A stretch of 64,000 nucleotides of DNA from Methanomicrobiales archaeon HGW-Methanomicrobiales-1 (GCA_002839675.1 PGYM01000003.1:310001-374000), one strand, 5' to 3'. Positions 35,805 through 45,973 are shown, counted from the first letter of the stretch. Translations and numbers: made by a program. The notes: generated from the letters alone by a model not told the origin.

Positions 35805-36234
35805 ATCCCGGATTGCAAATGCAGGGTGTATAACCTCCTGTAAGCATTGGGCATTTACCGATCTCTTTTGAAAAAAAATCAGACAAACCGATCCATTGAA
35901 TTATTGGGTTTTTCATTCCGGATCCAAAGGGGATTGTGCCGATGTTCCCAACGGGACTTCATGAACAACAATCCAAATAACCGGTTCTCACATTTACTGA
36001 TCTGCTTGGCGAGGCCTCGACAAGGGATTGGGCACCCGCTTAATTGAGTGTGAGTGGAGGTACAAAACACCGGAACCTGCTTGATGATCTGCAAGCAACT
36101 GCCCGGCCAACTTTCAGCACCCTGCTTTGTGTCGTGTCCATCGCCTTTAATCTGGCACAGGCATACCGCTGAGCAATCCCCTAAAAAAGTATGTCTGCCG
36201 TCTTCTGACCCTGTAAGGATCCCGGCACGTATTC
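35805..36234. other. Gene-free space, no feature recognised
   Basis: About 430 bases between the small TM protein and the UspA gene. Short frames exist but lack coding character. I see no tRNA-like cloverleaf, repeat or clear terminator. Confidence 0.4.
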
Positions 36235-36663
36235 TTACTTGACGATCAGGACCGGGCACGGTGCAAGATGAGCGATCTTCTGGCTGACACTTCCCATAAG
36301 CACGCCTTTTAAGGTACCTAACCCCCGGCTGCCAATCACTACCAGATCGACTTTCTCTTTCTGCACATGGGTAAGGATTTCCTGTGCAGGATCGCCAATA
36401 GCTACTTTCAGCGTGTAAGTAATACCTGCTGCATCACAACGGCCGAGAGTTGTGCTGATGAGGGTACGTGACTCCTCTTCAAGCAGTGAGTGGACATCGA
36501 ATTTTGCCTGTACCATGCGGGATTCTGACGGGGGAGACGTCACGATATGGACAATGGTGATGGACGATAAAGAGAGTGCCTGTGCAAGACTGATCGCCGC
36601 ATCAGCCGCACGGTTGGCATTGTCTGATCCATCGGTTGCAAGTAACATTTTTGTAAATATCAT
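36235..36663 (-). CDS. Universal stress protein UspA family
   Basis: A 142-residue single-domain Usp with the ATP-binding signature GSRGLGTLKGVLMGSVSQ near the C-terminus and the usual MLLATDGSDNA start. The glycine pattern (GxxGx9GS) indicates the ATP-binding subclass. Its target is unknown. It is transcribed away from the SulP gene. Confidence 0.9.
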   Translation of the reverse strand: MIFTKMLLATDGSDNANRAADAAISLAQALSLSSITIVHIVTSPPSESRMVQAKFDVHSLLEEESRTLISTTLGRCDAAGITYTLKVAIGDPAQEILTHVQKEKVDLVVIGSRGLGTLKGVLMGSVSQKIAHLAPCPVLIVK

Positions 36664-37022
36664 AATCCCTCACTACCCTTTTAGCTCAATATCCTTTTAA
36701 CCCAATACCAGAATTAATTCTCTGCTCCTTTTTTAAACCACATCATTAAAATAACCAGTTCCCCGGTATTCCGGTAACAAGGTCCTGGATTACGGATATT
36801 GCCCGGATAGTGAAGGATGGTCCCCGATTCAACGGGAAATTATTCATTTTGCCAGAATCTGCATCCGCAACAATGTCAGGATCCACAAGTTCCGGTGGAA
36901 TGTTGATTAAAAACCTGCCGAATGTTAATTGGGTTGCATGCTGATATTGTAGGACAAATTACTTACAGCGTACATTTTTTTATTATAAAAAAATACTATC
37001 ACGCAGAAATTCTGAGGTTTTT
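36664..37022. other. Divergent intergenic region with SulP promoter
   Basis: About 360 bases. A TATA-like element TATTATAAAA at 36981-36990 predicts transcription near 37010 and a short leader before the GTG 37023. A stretch of about 60 codons (36770-36940, plus strand) is open but has no convincing start and may be a decayed remnant. No other feature is seen. Confidence 0.45.
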
Positions 37023-38459
37023 GTGAATTTTCACGCACTCAAACGAGAATGGTTTTCCAATCTCCGGGGCGACTCCCTTGCCGGCATAACCGTAGCACTT
37101 GCCCTCATCCCCGAAGCAATTGCATTCTCCATCATTGCCGGTGTCAACCCCATGGTGGGATTATACGCGTCCATCTGCATTGCCATTGTTATCGCATTTG
37201 CTGGCGGCAGACCCGGTATGATATCGGCAGCAACCGGTTCAATGGCGCTGATCATGATTGTGCTTGTGCGCGATTACGGGCTTGAGTACCTGCTCGCAGC
37301 AACCATCCTTACCGGCATTTTTCAGGTTATTCTCGGGTGGCTGAATGTCGGGCGGTTTATTACGTTTGTTCCCTATCCGGTTGTGCTCGGTTTTGTCAAT
37401 GCTCTTGCCATCCTTATCTTCCTGGCCCAGGTGCCATTTTTCATCAACGCAACATGGGTGATGTATATCATGGTTGCCGGCACGCTGGCGATCGTTTACT
37501 TCCTTCCCCGGTTCACCCGGCTGGTCCCGTCGTCCCTTGCAGCGATCGTTGTGATGACGGCGATTGCGATCGGCACCGGCATCCAGGTCCTGGCCGTAGG
37601 AGACATCGGCACGATCACCCAGTCCCTGCCGGTATTTCACCTGCCCGCAGTTCCCATCTCGTTAGAGACACTGTTAATTATCCTGCCCTATTCCTTAACC
37701 CTCGTTATCGTCGGGCTGCTCGAATCGTTGCTTACCGCGTCGATCGTCGATGAGATGACCGATACCCGAAGTAACCGCGACCGCGAGGTCCGGGGACAGG
37801 GCTATGCAAATACCATTACCGGGTTCTTTGGCGGTATGGCCGGATGTGCGATGATCGGACAGTCAGTCATCAACATCAAATCCGGGGCCACCGGGAGATT
37901 GTCATCCCTGGTAGCCGGCCTGTTTCTCCTGTTCCTCATCATCGCTCTCGGGGATGTACTGGCCCGGATACCCATGGCAGCCCTTGTGGGGGTAATGATC
38001 ATGGTTGCTTTGAGTACCTTTGACTGGAAATCCGTACAGGACCTGCCAAAAGTTCCGGTCAGTGATGCGGCAATCATGGTCATAACCATTGTAATTGTTG
38101 TGTTCACCCACGATCTTGCGAAAGGAGTGATCGCCGGAGTCATCCTGAGCGCACTGGTGTTCGGGTGGAGGATATCGGCCATCAACGCAACGGCCACGAT
38201 CCGGAGCAGCGGGGTTAAAATTTACACGGTAAAAGGGCAGGTCTTCTTCGGTACAATGGCGGCATTCATTGATCTCTTCGATTATGCAAACGATCCGCAG
38301 CGGGTGGAGATCGATCTGGCCCAATCACACATATGGGATCAATCCGCAGTGGCAGCGATTGCAAAAGTGGTGGACAAGTACCAGCAGCAGGGCAAATCCG
38401 TCTATGTAACCGGGCTGAATCCCGAAAGCCAGGAAACCCTCGATAAAGGATTTTCATAA
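37023..38459 (+). CDS. SulP/SLC26-family anion transporter with STAS domain
   Basis: A 478-residue transporter, with about 12-14 transmembrane segments and a C-terminal cytoplasmic STAS domain (about residues 395-478, [19 protein letters not shown]). The first helices contain the family motif [12 protein letters not shown]. SulP proteins move sulfate, bicarbonate or other anions; the substrate here is unknown. The start is GTG 37023. Membership of the SulP family is secure. STAS in SulP is not the phospho-switch type of the earlier island. Confidence 0.88.
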   Translation: MNFHALKREWFSNLRGDSLAGITVALALIPEAIAFSIIAGVNPMVGLYASICIAIVIAFAGGRPGMISAATGSMALIMIVLVRDYGLEYLLAATILTGIFQVILGWLNVGRFITFVPYPVVLGFVNALAILIFLAQVPFFINATWVMYIMVAGTLAIVYFLPRFTRLVPSSLAAIVVMTAIAIGTGIQVLAVGDIGTITQSLPVFHLPAVPISLETLLIILPYSLTLVIVGLLESLLTASIVDEMTDTRSNRDREVRGQGYANTITGFFGGMAGCAMIGQSVINIKSGATGRLSSLVAGLFLLFLIIALGDVLARIPMAALVGVMIMVALSTFDWKSVQDLPKVPVSDAAIMVITIVIVVFTHDLAKGVIAGVILSALVFGWRISAINATATIRSSGVKIYTVKGQVFFGTMAAFIDLFDYANDPQRVEIDLAQSHIWDQSAVAAIAKVVDKYQQQGKSVYVTGLNPESQETLDKGFS

Positions 38460-38556
38460 ATTGTCAGGAAAAGAAATGACGATTCTCTCTTTAAAAAAAA
38501 TAAGCGTTCACGACAGGGCAGGTACACTGCTGCACGGTCGTGTATAGGATCCGATG

Positions 38557-39423
38557 TCAGGGAGCCTGTCCGGCTCCTGTCGGTTCCCTGTTTTTTCCTG
38601 TTCCGGGTTGTCCGGAATCGTTTTTGTTTTCCTGGGCAAACCAGACTGTGCGCTGCGGAAACGGAAATCCGATTCCTTCCAGTTCAAGCGCCAGTTTGAT
38701 CTTCCAGAGCAACTCGGTCCTGACTGCCCACCATTCGAGGGACGGGGCCCAGATCCGTACCATGAGAATGACCCCGTTATCTCCCAACTCGTCTACATAG
38801 ATGGAGGGGGGAGGGTTCACGAGAACAAACGGCTCTGCTGCTACAAGATCCGTGATGACCTGGATTGCCCGCCCGGCATCATCGCTGTACCGGATCGCAA
38901 TACGGTACTCGAACCTCCGTGCGATATTGGCAACATAGTTGGTGATCTCAGAATTGAAGACTGTCTCATTCGGGATGCGTATATACACGCCCTCAAAGTT
39001 CTTGATGGTCGTAGAGAGAATCCTGATATCCTCAATGATCCCTTCGGTCTCGCCAATTTTGATGGTATCGCGGATCTTGACCGGGCGTTCGATGAGAAGG
39101 AAGATGCCGGAACCCACATTGGTGACGAGCCGCTGGCTGGCAAAACCAATGATAATACCAGCAGTTCCGCCAATCAGGAGGAGTTCTCCTATATCAACCT
39201 TAAAACTGGGAAGGCTGATAAAAATGCCCCCGAGTATGATGACTGCCTGGGTGACCTTGATGATCTTCGTCATCTCATCCTGCCGGATGCGGTCAGAGAG
39301 GTTCTTTTTGATATATCCTCCGACAATTTTTGCAATAATGACCGAAGCACTGACGATAATGAAAAATATAATGAGATCGAGGACCGTGACATCCCCGATA
39401 ACCGGTGTTGAAAGAATGACCAT
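38557..39423 (-). CDS. MscS-family mechanosensitive channel
   Basis: A 288-residue small-conductance channel. Three helices at the N-terminus are followed by the pore and MscS beta domain, seen in GGTAGIIIGFASQRLVTNV and the downstream RPVKIRDTIKIGETEGIIEDI. It should open on membrane tension and release solutes during osmotic downshift. The C-terminal tail is Pro/Gly-rich. It is the second gene of a pair with the DUF432 gene, only six bases upstream. Confidence 0.9.
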   Translation of the reverse strand: MVILSTPVIGDVTVLDLIIFFIIVSASVIIAKIVGGYIKKNLSDRIRQDEMTKIIKVTQAVIILGGIFISLPSFKVDIGELLLIGGTAGIIIGFASQRLVTNVGSGIFLLIERPVKIRDTIKIGETEGIIEDIRILSTTIKNFEGVYIRIPNETVFNSEITNYVANIARRFEYRIAIRYSDDAGRAIQVITDLVAAEPFVLVNPPPSIYVDELGDNGVILMVRIWAPSLEWWAVRTELLWKIKLALELEGIGFPFPQRTVWFAQENKNDSGQPGTGKNREPTGAGQAP

Positions 39424-39429
39424 CCGGTT

Positions 39430-40143
39430 TCACCCCATCCCATGTTCCATCAAAAATCCTTTCTTCTCTACATCCACTGAAAGGAGCTTGCGTGCCTTGA
39501 TTGCCGGTATCGCCCGTTCCATTCCTTCCCGGAACGGCCGTTCAAATATCCGGGTTTCAGCGATCATTTTTGAAAAGATTACCATTTCACCGGACATTAC
39601 AACAATGTCATCAAAATAGATCGGCATAAAGTAGGATTCAAAAACCGCACGCGACACCTCAACCCACCCCCGGCTCGTATTTTTGATCTCCAGTTGCAGC
39701 ACTCCCTCGCAGGCAGGATCCGTTTTTTCGCAATGTTCAGAGATCGTGCTCTCGTGGTACCGGGTTATCACGCCGTTTTCAGGAGAGCCGTAAAGGGAAT
39801 ATTTTGGCAGGCATCGTGAGAATACATCGAGGAGCTGGTAATCATCCTTTGCGGTTAAAAAGACCCCAATCTCAAGGGGGAAAGTTAGGAAAACCGTTTT
39901 TTTCGATTCCGGCTCGATGACGACTGGCGGGAAGACAATCTCAAGATACCGGGTCACCTCTTTTGGGAGGTTGATCGGTTCAACCGGGTGGATAAAAACG
40001 GTTGGGCCTGTCGAAGAGATGATCTTTTCCACACGTTCCTCCTGGCACTCCCTCCGGTACCGGAAAAAATTTCCATCCTTTTCGATACTGATCGAGAACA
40101 CTTTCCCTGCATGTTGGCATGGATAATTGAAACGGCCATACAT
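39430..40143 (-). CDS. DUF432 family protein
   Basis: A 237-residue soluble protein that I assign to DUF432, a mainly methanogen family of unknown function often placed directly before MscS genes. Visible conserved parts are RFNYPCQHAGK at the start and IYFDDIVVMSGEM later. The gap to the MscS gene is six bases, so they form one operon. No catalytic motif or membrane segment is apparent. A regulatory role on the channel is a reasonable inference. Confidence 0.65.
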   Translation of the reverse strand: MYGRFNYPCQHAGKVFSISIEKDGNFFRYRRECQEERVEKIISSTGPTVFIHPVEPINLPKEVTRYLEIVFPPVVIEPESKKTVFLTFPLEIGVFLTAKDDYQLLDVFSRCLPKYSLYGSPENGVITRYHESTISEHCEKTDPACEGVLQLEIKNTSRGWVEVSRAVFESYFMPIYFDDIVVMSGEMVIFSKMIAETRIFERPFREGMERAIPAIKARKLLSVDVEKKGFLMEHGMG

Positions 40144-40528
40144 TTTTTTAAATCACTCCAGTCAGCATCATGATTTTTTTATTGTTCTTCGTGAGGTTGG
40201 GCAGATTGTGTCCATCATCGGACCGCTGTTTTTCTGTTAACTGCAATCCCTTTCTCCAATTCAGATAGTAAGGAAGTAGTTCTCCTACTTCTGCCATTTT
40301 ATTGCTTAAACTATAAAGAATGCCATGCGTGAAAGACGGATGCGGATATTATTGTTTTTTCCATGCATGCCAATACCGCTCGTAACTATCTGGCAATCGT
40401 ATGACGTGATTCATCCGCTGATATAAACCGGAACGGGAACCCGGATGTGTTCTCCGGGCGGGGGATGGTCCCAGAAAATGATTGTTTCTGCCCCCGGTGT
40501 CTCATTTTTTCCAGGAGACCTGTGGAGA
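40144..40528. other. Gene-free space with small inverted repeat
   Basis: About 385 bases. A perfect 7-base stem at 40273-40279 and 40285-40291 (GAAGTAG/CTACTTC, five-base loop) is followed by T-rich sequence. No gene is evident; short minus-strand frames here continue into the next gene's antisense. Confidence 0.4.
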
Positions 40529-40747
40529 TCAGATCCATCCTTTTGAAAATAAGTAGTAGCCTGCGCCGGTATAGGCACAACCTGTGATGATGATTGCAAG
40601 AAGCACAAACAGAATGCTGCGGTAATCCCCAGTGCCGATAGCGCTCCAGAGCCAGGAGAAAAAAAAGAGTATGGCAAGAATTCCGGCAATGATAACGGCA
40701 AAGAATGCCACGAGCGCCAGGGTCCCGGTCAGCACCAGATCATCCAT
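40529..40747 (-). CDS. Small membrane protein, 72 residues
   Basis: Two hydrophobic helices (about residues 6-32 and 42-66) joined by a short polar loop WSAIGTGDYRS. ATG 40747 is chosen over the upstream TTG 40753. The gene lies 40 bases downstream of the glycosyltransferase on the same strand, so they may be cotranscribed. No family recognised. Confidence 0.5.
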   Translation of the reverse strand: MDDLVLTGTLALVAFFAVIIAGILAILFFFSWLWSAIGTGDYRSILFVLLAIIITGCAYTGAGYYLFSKGWI

Positions 40748-40788
40748 GGTCAAAGATGCGCTCTCGATCTATTTGAACCGTGCCGGCA

Positions 40789-41877
40789 TTATTCGAGATA
40801 GTCTGCCAGCAGGTTGTTATAGAGCCTGCTGACATTTTCTTCGGTTGATGGCATGTCGGGAAACCCGGAATATCCCTGTGCAGCAGGAAGGTCAACGGCA
40901 AGATCGAGATGATACTGGCTCTGGGAATGGAACCAGCCCTGCTTCTGGTAATACCACGAGAGATATTCCTGTTCGGTCTGGCCGGGCGTAGGGATGAACA
41001 ATCCCCGTTTCTTTTTGAGTTCTGCAAGTTCCATCATCGTGGTATACCCGGAACGGCAGATAACAAACTTTGCCCGGTTCATCAGCTCAACTTTCTCTTC
41101 ATTGGACACATACCCTTTGACTATGCAGTTCTCGGTGCCGGTAATCTCGGTCTTCCTTTTCGGGCTGCCGAGAAGTACCACGCTGTTACCCTCGAGTTCG
41201 TGAATGGACGGAAGCAGTATCTCTTCAAGTTTTGTGCGCTGGGGTTCAGGTCCCGATATCAGGACAAGGTAATCGAGATCTTCTGCGCAGTCCCGTTTCT
41301 GGATACTGGTGAGAATGCCGGAGAAGAATGCCTTTTTCTGGGTCTCATCGGATCCGGGACGGGAGAGTTTTCCCGCAAGCGCGAGGGGGCCCGGTTGGTT
41401 GTCCGGTACAATGATCCGGTCATATTTCTGGTGGAGGAATGTATTGATCCTGATTGCGAAGAGCTCAACGGGCCAGAGGGCAAGAGGCATATGGTAGTGC
41501 AGCTGGTGGGTGATGAAGAGCGAGGGCACTTCCGATGAATACGCACCCAGCCGGTTGTCGCTGATGATCAGATCATAGCGATCCTTTGCCAGGATCTTTG
41601 CAAGATTCTTTCGTTCGTTTGAGACTGCGTTGAGCAGGATAGGGAGGTACAGGAAGAATTTCGGGAGGAAGAGGCTGCCCGAACTGTATGGCGAGGGGTA
41701 ATCCTCAAACTCGATGAACCGGCACTGGGGAAATTCCTGTTTGAGGGCAGACAGGGCATTGCCGCATGCGGCAATCGTGACATCATGATCGTGTGCAAGG
41801 AGTTTTTTTATGAGGGGAATATCCCTCATCGCATGACCGAGTCCCCAGCTCAGTGGTGAGAGCAATACCTGTGCCAT
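40789..41877 (-). CDS. MurG-like glycosyltransferase (GT28-type C-terminal domain)
   Basis: A 362-residue GT-B enzyme. The N-terminus PLSWGLGHAMRDIPL carries the glycine-loop of the UDP-sugar transferase family, and the C-terminal half has the GT28 layout (ISGPEPQRTKLEE, VICRSGYTTMMELAELKK, FIPTPGQTEQEYLS) typical of MurG-like nucleotide-sugar enzymes. In an archaeon without murein it probably glycosylates a lipid or surface molecule. It stands upstream of a small membrane protein and divergent from the UbiA gene. Confidence 0.82.
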   Translation of the reverse strand: MAQVLLSPLSWGLGHAMRDIPLIKKLLAHDHDVTIAACGNALSALKQEFPQCRFIEFEDYPSPYSSGSLFLPKFFLYLPILLNAVSNERKNLAKILAKDRYDLIISDNRLGAYSSEVPSLFITHQLHYHMPLALWPVELFAIRINTFLHQKYDRIIVPDNQPGPLALAGKLSRPGSDETQKKAFFSGILTSIQKRDCAEDLDYLVLISGPEPQRTKLEEILLPSIHELEGNSVVLLGSPKRKTEITGTENCIVKGYVSNEEKVELMNRAKFVICRSGYTTMMELAELKKKRGLFIPTPGQTEQEYLSWYYQKQGWFHSQSQYHLDLAVDLPAAQGYSGFPDMPSTEENVSRLYNNLLADYLE

Positions 41878-42024
41878 CGTCTAGTCCCTCATATTCGTGT
41901 ATAGGTGTTCTACTTCGACCTATATTGAATTGTTCGAAGTATTTTCACTCTCTCCGCATAATCCATAAATTCTTTTACGGCCATTTTAGTGTAGACATCA
42001 GGAAGATATCTGGAGAGAATTTTT

Positions 42025-42876
42025 ATGTATCACCCAATGAAACGACTCATACGGTTCGAGGCTTATGGCATTCTTTTTGTGATTGCCGGGATTTTCGGGG
42101 CGCTCCTTGCTGCGGGCCGGTTCGATTTCTCCCTGCCGGTCTTCCTGATCTTTATTGCGGCATCGTCTGCCTTTGGTTTTGTTATCAACGACATCTCGGA
42201 TATGGCACTGGATGCCCGTTCTGCAAAACCCCGGAACCCGCTTGCCGATGGGTCCATGACCTGCCGGACCGCAAAACTGGTCAGTGCGGTGCTCTTTGTA
42301 ATCACCCTCATCTGCATGGCACTGCTGCCGTCATCCCTTCTCATTGTCGAACTGGCAGTCCTGTTCGTTTTTATCACCTACTCGTTCTGGATTGAAGTGA
42401 AGAATATCGCAGGACTCGACCTGATATATCATGCCCTGTTCCCGGCCCTCTACGGTCTGATGGGGTACCTGCTGTATCACCCGCTGGATCTTACCGGCCT
42501 TGTCTATGTCGTCCTGCTCGGGATATTTGGTGCAGTCGGGGAACTGGGCAATGAGATCCGGGATCTCGAGAAAGACCGGACCGAACGGAAAAATACTGTT
42601 GTGATTATCGGAGAGCGGGCGGCATTTTTCTTAACTATTGCGTTCATGGCCTGCGCCTTTTTTATCATTGCGGTATTTTCCATCCTCGAACCGGGCTTTT
42701 TCTGGCTCCTGCCGTTTGTGCCGTTCGGACTGTTGCTTATCCACCCGGTAGTAAAGGCAATGAAAGAGCCTGAATACAAGCTGCAGTTTGTGGATGCAAT
42801 CAACAACCGGGCGATCATACTTGCAGCGGCAATGCTGGTTGTGTACAGTTTTTTGAGATTCGTCGCTGTCCTGTGA
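42025..42876 (+). CDS. UbiA-family prenyltransferase (DGGGP synthase-like)
   Basis: A 283-residue membrane enzyme of about eight to nine helices. Both Asp-rich motifs for binding magnesium-prenyl diphosphate are present: NDISDMALDARSAKPRNP near residue 54 and NEIRDLEKDRTERKN near residue 174. The most likely reaction is transfer of geranylgeranyl to geranylgeranylglyceryl phosphate for archaeal ether lipids; menaquinone or haem-type prenylation is less likely in this organism. The thioredoxin-fold gene follows after 37 bases. Confidence 0.85.
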   Translation: MYHPMKRLIRFEAYGILFVIAGIFGALLAAGRFDFSLPVFLIFIAASSAFGFVINDISDMALDARSAKPRNPLADGSMTCRTAKLVSAVLFVITLICMALLPSSLLIVELAVLFVFITYSFWIEVKNIAGLDLIYHALFPALYGLMGYLLYHPLDLTGLVYVVLLGIFGAVGELGNEIRDLEKDRTERKNTVVIIGERAAFFLTIAFMACAFFIIAVFSILEPGFFWLLPFVPFGLLLIHPVVKAMKEPEYKLQFVDAINNRAIILAAAMLVVYSFLRFVAVL

Positions 42877-42913
42877 TCTTTCTTTTTAAAAAGGATCAGG
42901 TATTCAAGGATCC

Positions 42914-43972
42914 ATGGTGAATAATTCATCAGGTACTCCAGTGAAAAACGATAATAATCCGGAAACAAAAATGCCCGAAAAAAACAGCCAGGATTCAGGA
43001 AAGTCAGGACAGCAGCCCTTTTTTAACAAAACTGCTCTCGCAGCCATTATCGGCATCGCAGCAGTGATCATTATCCTGCTCGTGTACGGAGTCATGCAAA
43101 GCACCCCGGGCCAGGGCGCGGTCGTACCTGCACAGGCCTGCACTGAAAAAACCCTCCGGTATATTAATAATAATCTTGTTTCTCCCGGCACATCAGCCTC
43201 TCTTGTCACGGTCACAGAATCGCACGGAATGTATGAGATGAAGATTGCATACCTGGGCCAGGAGATGTTGGTGTATACATCGCGGGACTGTTCTTCCCTG
43301 TTCACCCGCAGTATCGATATGAATGCGGCAACCGGGGGAAGCGGAACTGCTGCAGCACAACCCGCTGCGGCTCCGGTAAAAACCGAACGCCCGGTCGTTG
43401 ATCTCTATGTCATGGCCTTCTGCCCGTACGGCACCCAGGCTGAGATCGTGATGAAACCGGTTGTTGCCCTGCTGGGTTCCAAGGCCGATATCCGGGTGCG
43501 GTATATCACAACTGCGACAGGGTCTACGGTTGCTTCTGTCTATTCATTGCATGGCCCAAAAGAGGTCCAGGAGGACCTGCGCCAGATCTGCATCCTCAAG
43601 AAGAGCCCGGAAAAATTCTGGGAGTATATAGGCCGGTTCAATGACGCGTGTTATTCCCAATACCTGAATGCAGACACGTTTGACGCATGTCGGGGAAATG
43701 TCACGGCGGCTCTTGGGATTGATACCAATGCGATCGAAACCTGTGCCAGTGGTGAAGAAGGACTGGCGCTGCTCAATGCCGATGAGGCACAAGGAAACCG
43801 GGATGGGGCCAGTTCATCACCGACCCTGATCATCAACGGGCAGGTGTACCGTGGCTCGCGGACCCCTGAAGCGTATAAGCAGGCCATCTGTGATCGTTTT
43901 GTAACCGCTCCAAGCGAGTGTTCCACGGTCCTTTCTTCGGTGCAGGGAGTCGCGACCGGTAATTGCGGGTAA
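42914..43972 (+). CDS. Membrane-anchored thioredoxin-fold protein with CPYG motif
   Basis: A 352-residue protein. A polar N-terminus precedes one TM helix (residues about 42-62), then a region of about 90 residues, then a thioredoxin-fold domain with YVMAFCPYGTQAE, in which the second active-site Cys of CxxC is replaced by Gly. The C-terminal part contains a further seven Cys and the motif SPTLIINGQVYRG, typical of DsbA/GILT-like folds. Located outside the cell. Monothiol chemistry or a structural role is inferred; disulfide exchange with the other Cys cannot be excluded. Confidence 0.7.
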   Translation: MVNNSSGTPVKNDNNPETKMPEKNSQDSGKSGQQPFFNKTALAAIIGIAAVIIILLVYGVMQSTPGQGAVVPAQACTEKTLRYINNNLVSPGTSASLVTVTESHGMYEMKIAYLGQEMLVYTSRDCSSLFTRSIDMNAATGGSGTAAAQPAAAPVKTERPVVDLYVMAFCPYGTQAEIVMKPVVALLGSKADIRVRYITTATGSTVASVYSLHGPKEVQEDLRQICILKKSPEKFWEYIGRFNDACYSQYLNADTFDACRGNVTAALGIDTNAIETCASGEEGLALLNADEAQGNRDGASSSPTLIINGQVYRGSRTPEAYKQAICDRFVTAPSECSTVLSSVQGVATGNCG

Positions 43973-44027
43973 CTGCTAGGAAAAATCCCCTATACCTATT
44001 TCTTTTATCCTGCCCTATGGGTACACA

Positions 44028-44390
44028 ATGGCAGTCGAGCCCGAATTCCGGTATAAGCAGTGCCTCATCATACGAAATGATGTCAAGATGAGCTGCGGTA
44101 AGCGGTGCGCCCAGGCAGCGCATGCATCCATTGGTGCATACAACAATGCCGACAAGACACTGGCAAAAGCCTGGATCTCGGAAGGGCAGAAAAAAGTCGT
44201 GCTCAAGGCCAATGACGAGAGAACCCTGCACGAGCTCCGGGTGATCGCAGAACGGTCCGGTATCTCCCACTCCCTCATCCAGGATGCGGGCATGACCGAG
44301 ATTCCCCCGGGCACGATCACCGCGCTCGGGCTGGGTCCGGCAAAGAGCGAAGACCTCGATAAGATCACCGGCACACTCACCCTGTTATGA
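44028..44390 (+). CDS. pth2: Peptidyl-tRNA hydrolase, Pth2 type
   Basis: Releases peptidyl-tRNA stalled during translation. The 120 residues are the usual Pth2 length, with KMSCGKRCAQAAHA near residue 20 and the C-terminal LGLGPAKSEDLDKITG, both family hallmarks. Archaea use Pth2 in place of bacterial Pth. The stop overlaps the start of truD by four bases. Confidence 0.95.
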   Translation: MAVEPEFRYKQCLIIRNDVKMSCGKRCAQAAHASIGAYNNADKTLAKAWISEGQKKVVLKANDERTLHELRVIAERSGISHSLIQDAGMTEIPPGTITALGLGPAKSEDLDKITGTLTLL

Positions 44391-45661
44391 AACCGAGCAC
44401 GTATCCTCTTGAACGCGAGCTCGGTATGCGGTATTATGCGAGCGATGCCGATGGGATCGGTGGCAGGCTCCGGTCAGCACCCGAGGATTTCCTTGTCGAA
44501 GAGCTCCCGCTTCCGGAAAAGGGCGGTACCGTCGGCCCCTATCTCATCTGCCTGCTTGTAAAAAAGAACTGGGAACTCCAGCATGCGGTCAAGGAGATCG
44601 CAAAACGGCTCGGTATCAGCCACCGCCGTATCGGCTGGGCAGGCACCAAGGACCGGAACGCGATCACCCGCCAGTGGATCTCGATCTATAACGTGACGGC
44701 AGAACAGGTTACAGCAATCCATCTCAAAGATATTACCTTAGAACCGCTCCGGCAGTCCAATGAGGCATTGTCGCTGGGCCAGCTGCTTGGCAACCGGTTT
44801 GACCTCGTCATACGGGATACGCAATCTCCTGATCTTGCAGGGCAGGTTCAGGCTCTCACGGTCACTGCATCCGAAGGTGTCCCCAACTATTTCGGGCTCC
44901 AGCGGTTCGGGGCGATCCGACCGGTGACCCACCGGGTCGGGGAATGGATCTTACGCGGGGATTATGAACAGGCTGTTGTCACCTACGTTGGCCAGGAATT
45001 TCCCGGTGAGGTAGACCCGGTAAAAACAATACGGGCTGACTTTTTAGCCACCCGGGATCCCGAACCCGCCCTGCGCAATCTTCCGGTTCACATGGCATTC
45101 GAACGGGCGATGCTGCACCATCTCTATACCCACCCGGGCGATTATCCCGGTGCTCTTAAGGAGCTGCCGCCAAAACTGCTCTCCCTGTTTGTCTCTGCCT
45201 TCCAGTCGTACCTGTTCAACTGCGCACTCAGCCAGCGGTTCGATGACGGGCACACCCTCAATGATCCCATACCCGGTGATCGTCTTCTCTTTGCCAACGG
45301 GCGTACGGACGTTGTTACCGCTACGAATGCCAACGCAGTCTCGATCCACATAAAGCGTGACCGCTGCACGATTGCGCTGTTCATGCCGGGCAAGGGAAAA
45401 TCTGATGTAGCTACGTACGGGGAGCAGATCATGGAATCGCTCCTGCAAAAACACCAGATCACGGCAGCAGACTTTGAAAGGGCATCGGCTTTTGTCAGCA
45501 CAAAATTCGATGGTGCATGGCGCCCGATCACGTTGAAAACGGCGATTGAATCCTCTCTTGAGAATTCTGATGTGCGGCTGAAGTTTACCCTGCCCCCGGG
45601 CCATTACGCGACAACAGTCTGCCGGGAATTTATGAAAGCAGATCCGTTGCAGATGATATAA
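44387..45661 (+). CDS. truD: tRNA pseudouridine synthase TruD
   Basis: Makes pseudouridine at position 13 of tRNA. The 424 residues show the TruD catalytic motif GTKDRNAITRQW near residue 85, with the catalytic Asp, and the later NYFGLQRFG motif. Length and insertion pattern match archaeal TruD. Coupled to pth2 by overlapping codons, a common archaeal pairing. Confidence 0.95.
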   Translation: MKPSTYPLERELGMRYYASDADGIGGRLRSAPEDFLVEELPLPEKGGTVGPYLICLLVKKNWELQHAVKEIAKRLGISHRRIGWAGTKDRNAITRQWISIYNVTAEQVTAIHLKDITLEPLRQSNEALSLGQLLGNRFDLVIRDTQSPDLAGQVQALTVTASEGVPNYFGLQRFGAIRPVTHRVGEWILRGDYEQAVVTYVGQEFPGEVDPVKTIRADFLATRDPEPALRNLPVHMAFERAMLHHLYTHPGDYPGALKELPPKLLSLFVSAFQSYLFNCALSQRFDDGHTLNDPIPGDRLLFANGRTDVVTATNANAVSIHIKRDRCTIALFMPGKGKSDVATYGEQIMESLLQKHQITAADFERASAFVSTKFDGAWRPITLKTAIESSLENSDVRLKFTLPPGHYATTVCREFMKADPLQMI

Positions 45662-45973
45662 GCGAGACTGGAGAAATGCGCATATTACCGTCTGGTTTCA
45701 ACCTGAAGCATGGAAATAAGTTCTAATTTTTTAGATATTAGGATTCTCCCCACCCCCTTCGGGGGTCGCTCGGCCGCCTCGTCGGGGCCTCGCTGGGCAG
45801 ATTGGTTTAAGGATATCGCCAGTCCATAAATCCCCTTTTCCAATTTGCAATGTTATGTAACCTGTTCTGGGGTTATCCTATTCGGGGGGAGCCACAGCAG
45901 CAGGGGGGTGAAACCCCCCATGAGCGTTTAGGTTGTTATCAGATTTTTTCAAATCTAAATCATTAAAAAAAAA
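45662..45973. other. Space between convergent genes with GC-rich repeat
   Basis: Holds an inverted copy of repeat R1 (45747-45799) and a hairpin GGGGGG/CCCCCC near 45903-45920, as seen in the other repeat-bearing gaps. No gene seen. Confidence 0.5.
45747..45799 (-). repeat. Dispersed GC-rich repeat, type R1, inverted copy
   Basis: Read on the minus strand it matches the second half of the composite repeats at 56846-57038 and 59927-60121 almost base for base: GCCCAGCGAGGCCCCGACG, then GGCGGCCGAGCG and the CCCCCGAAGGGGG hairpin. The R2 half is not clearly recognisable here. Confidence 0.75.

Noticed and set aside
36770-36940. Open stretch of about 60 codons upstream of the SulP gene
   Set aside because: No convincing start codon or family; kept only as a note in the gap.
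38554-39411. 285-codon plus-strand frame opposite MscS
   Set aside because: The minus strand encodes a typical MscS; the plus-strand product is an Asp/Arg-rich shadow.
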